A DNA stretch of 6,188 nucleotides, taken from contig JAAYND010000009.1 of the NCBI GenBank assembly GCA_012521035.1, forward strand, positions 1 through 6,188. Direction: 5' to 3'. How positions within the stretch are numbered: the stretch's first letter is position 1; each line of letters opens with the position of its first letter. A program made the position numbers and the translations under genes. Positions 4,847 through 6,188 of this stretch are shown here, one piece after another. The stretch comes from Methanomicrobiales archaeon. Lineage in GTDB: Archaea > Halobacteriota > Methanomicrobia > Methanomicrobiales > Methanoculleaceae. The notes under the pieces are model-generated. The model worked only from the letters and a program-made list of their open reading frames with translations, was not told where the DNA came from and ran no database searches.

Positions 4847-5929
4847 GTGCTGTCGCTTGACCTCCTCGTGGGCTTCACGATCTTCCTGCTCGCCCTGATC
4901 ATGGTGGTGAGCATGGTGCCGGGACTCCTCGCCGGGCTCGGGAGCAGCGGCATCGATTACGATGCGGTCGCCTACCGGACAGGGGTGATCCTGGTGGAGG
5001 ATCCGGGGTGGTGGGCTGAAGACCGGGAGTGGCGGGAGAATCAGGAGGGAGCAGAGTCCGGCCAGTTATGGGAACTGGAGAATAAAAATAAGATCAAGCG
5101 AGTGGGGCTTGCGGTCTCGCGGGATGCGCCAAACATTCTCCTCTCGACGAAAGTTGAGAAGTTTTTTAATGACTCATTCTTTCATCAGACCAATGGCCTT
5201 GATGACGATTACCGCAGGTTCGTTATCTTCGGCGATATCCCGTACTCCTATAACATCTCGCTCAACATCTCGCACCCCGGGGGCGGCTACGAGATCAAAC
5301 AGGTTGGCGACCCCCTCCCCCCCGGCTACGGCTACATCCGCCGGGTGGTGAAGATCAAGGAACCCGCTGTAGCAGTGATCAATAGTGATTTTACGGAGCA
5401 GTATACCATACCCGATCCGTCCGGTCCCGAATGGAATTCTACCGCGAGAAACTTCACCGTCCGGCTCGACTTCAACCGGTTGCTGGATCAGAGCATCAAT
5501 CCGGCCTACCGGATCGACCCGAGGATAGAGCCAGTGAACGTAACTATCACGAATTTCGGAGATTACCTCAATAGTTCCTGCGAATATGCCACGCTCAGGA
5601 GTGTGACGTTCTGGCGGGGTGCATCGAACATTCCTTTCCCGTCCGATGAGGACGATATGGGGTACTATACTCTGTGTATCGATGGGAATTCAAGCATATC
5701 CCTGCCAGATCCAGACATTCAGGTCTCATCCAACATATCGTTTGTCCTGAAGCCGGCAGCCACCTCACGCTTCCCCCTGGACCAGAACAGTATCCTGGAC
5801 ATCCGGTTTAACTTTGAGGACGACTACCCGCGAACAAACATCACCGGCATCCACTACTACGACTACAACACGACGAATGTCACCCGCTCTGACCTGAAGA
5901 CCGGCGTCCTGGAGGTGGCGATATGGTGA
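4847..5929 (+). CDS. Pilin-like membrane-anchored surface protein, sequon-rich
   Basis: A protein of about 360 residues with one N-terminal membrane helix (LLVGFTIFLLALIMVVSMVP, residues 6-25) and a large, probably beta-rich extracellular part. The coordinates use the first conventional start, a GTG. Translation signals instead favour an ATA at 4823, giving 8 more residues (MIPAADDG before VLSLD) and a normal archaeal prepilin-type N-terminus with polar residues ahead of the helix. The outer domain contains 12 N-X-S/T sequons (Asn108, 136, 140, 197, 202, 231, 242, 281, 296, 331, 341, 344), so heavy AglB-dependent N-glycosylation is likely. Two cysteines (245, 277) could form a disulfide. Overall this resembles the uncharacterised pilin-like proteins found beside archaeal type IV pilus ATPase and membrane-platform genes. 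The family assignment is by architecture only. It overlaps the next gene by 7 nt. Parts of the gene (about 5075-5200) are more AT-rich than its neighbours. Confidence 0.82.
   Translation: MLSLDLLVGFTIFLLALIMVVSMVPGLLAGLGSSGIDYDAVAYRTGVILVEDPGWWAEDREWRENQEGAESGQLWELENKNKIKRVGLAVSRDAPNILLSTKVEKFFNDSFFHQTNGLDDDYRRFVIFGDIPYSYNISLNISHPGGGYEIKQVGDPLPPGYGYIRRVVKIKEPAVAVINSDFTEQYTIPDPSGPEWNSTARNFTVRLDFNRLLDQSINPAYRIDPRIEPVNVTITNFGDYLNSSCEYATLRSVTFWRGASNIPFPSDEDDMGYYTLCIDGNSSISLPDPDIQVSSNISFVLKPAATSRFPLDQNSILDIRFNFEDDYPRTNITGIHYYDYNTTNVTRSDLKTGVLEVAIW
5911..5917 (+). promoter_or_regulatory. Strong Shine-Dalgarno for the second pilin-like gene
   Basis: GGAGGTG, with 7 nt between GGAGG and the ATG at 5923, is embedded in the codons for the C-terminal LEVA of the preceding protein. 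It fixes the start of the downstream gene and shows translational coupling. Confidence 0.75.
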
Positions 5930-6188
5930 ACGACGCGGGGCAGCTCTACACGATGGAGGGGGTCGCGGCAGGCCTTATCATGCTCCTCGCCGCGTACATC
6001 GTCGTCAGCACAACGAGCATCTACACCACCGGGGATACGCATATCCCGGACATGCAGCTTGAGCAGCTCGGAAGCGATGTGCTCGCGATGATGGATACGC
6101 CGGATAGTATCGATGGAGATAGCCAGCTGATCGGGTTTATCATGGCAGGTAAGGGAGATGAACTCCAGAAAGCGTTCCTCGCAAACTG
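5923..6188 (+). CDS. Pilin-like (DUF7288-like) membrane protein, 3'-truncated by window edge
   Basis: The first 88 residues of a protein that runs off the window. The N-terminus is MVNDAGQLYTMEG followed by a membrane helix (residues 13-29). GQLYTME strongly recalls the GQ(A)xTLE start of small pilin-like proteins encoded next to type IV pilus genes in haloarchaea (DUF7288 and relatives). It also resembles class III (EppA/PibD-type) prepilin signals, where cleavage falls between Gly and Gln; Gln7 would then be +1 and Glu12 +6. After the helix the visible part is polar, with LEQLGSDVLAMMDTP (46-60) as a predicted amphipathic segment. The start is set by a strong Shine-Dalgarno and overlaps the end of the previous gene by 7 nt. 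The family name comes from memory of the motif. Its position suggests that it works in the same surface complex as the two upstream products. Confidence 0.75.
   Translation, partial: MVNDAGQLYTMEGVAAGLIMLLAAYIVVSTTSIYTTGDTHIPDMQLEQLGSDVLAMMDTPDSIDGDSQLIGFIMAGKGDELQKAFLAN

Noticed and set aside
1..6188. CRISPR array, tRNA, rRNA or insertion sequence
   Set aside because: No regularly spaced repeats, no tRNA-like cloverleaf or rRNA sequence, and no transposase or terminal inverted repeats were seen on reading both strands.

Overview
The window looks like a chromosomal segment of a methanogenic euryarchaeon, most likely Methanomicrobiales and perhaps Methanoculleus-like. The reasons are a GC-rich coding style, an archaeal Trm5-type tRNA methyltransferase, an FmdE-family protein (named for the formylmethanofuran dehydrogenase of methanogenesis), TATA-like boxes about 26 nt upstream of starts, and archaeal pilin-like membrane proteins rich in N-glycosylation sequons. 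The genus is a guess; the archaeal methanogen assignment is well supported.

Layout: (1) 1-624 (+) is the C-terminal two-thirds of trm5, cut by the window edge. (2) 627-1091 (-) is a RimI/Ard1-type N-acetyltransferase, convergent with trm5 and only 2 nt away. (3) 1092-1177 is a short divergent promoter region containing an inverted repeat. (4) 1178-2440 (+) is a DUF1015-family protein. (5) 2489-3361 (+) is long-form hisG, the first enzyme of histidine synthesis. (6) 3375-4037 (-) is a stand-alone FmdE-family protein with a C-terminal zinc ribbon, convergent with hisG. (7) 4038-4268 is a divergent intergenic region with a TATA box on each strand and an imperfect 20-bp palindrome next to the rightward one. 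(8) 4269 to the window end (+) is a tightly coupled three-gene unit: a lipoprotein, a glycosylation-rich pilin-like membrane protein, and a second pilin-like protein running off the end.

The first five genes are mostly housekeeping: translation-related modification, amino-acid biosynthesis and one unassigned conserved protein. The most interesting part is the surface-protein unit from 4269 onward. Its genes overlap, and each downstream gene has a strong GGAGGTG Shine-Dalgarno embedded in the end of the gene before it. The pattern resembles the small pilin-like genes that accompany archaeal type IV pilus machinery. The second gene has no conventional start at the expected place: an ATA codon sits exactly where the neighbouring gene has its ATG relative to the Shine-Dalgarno. 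This suggests non-canonical AUA initiation, or a recent start-codon change.
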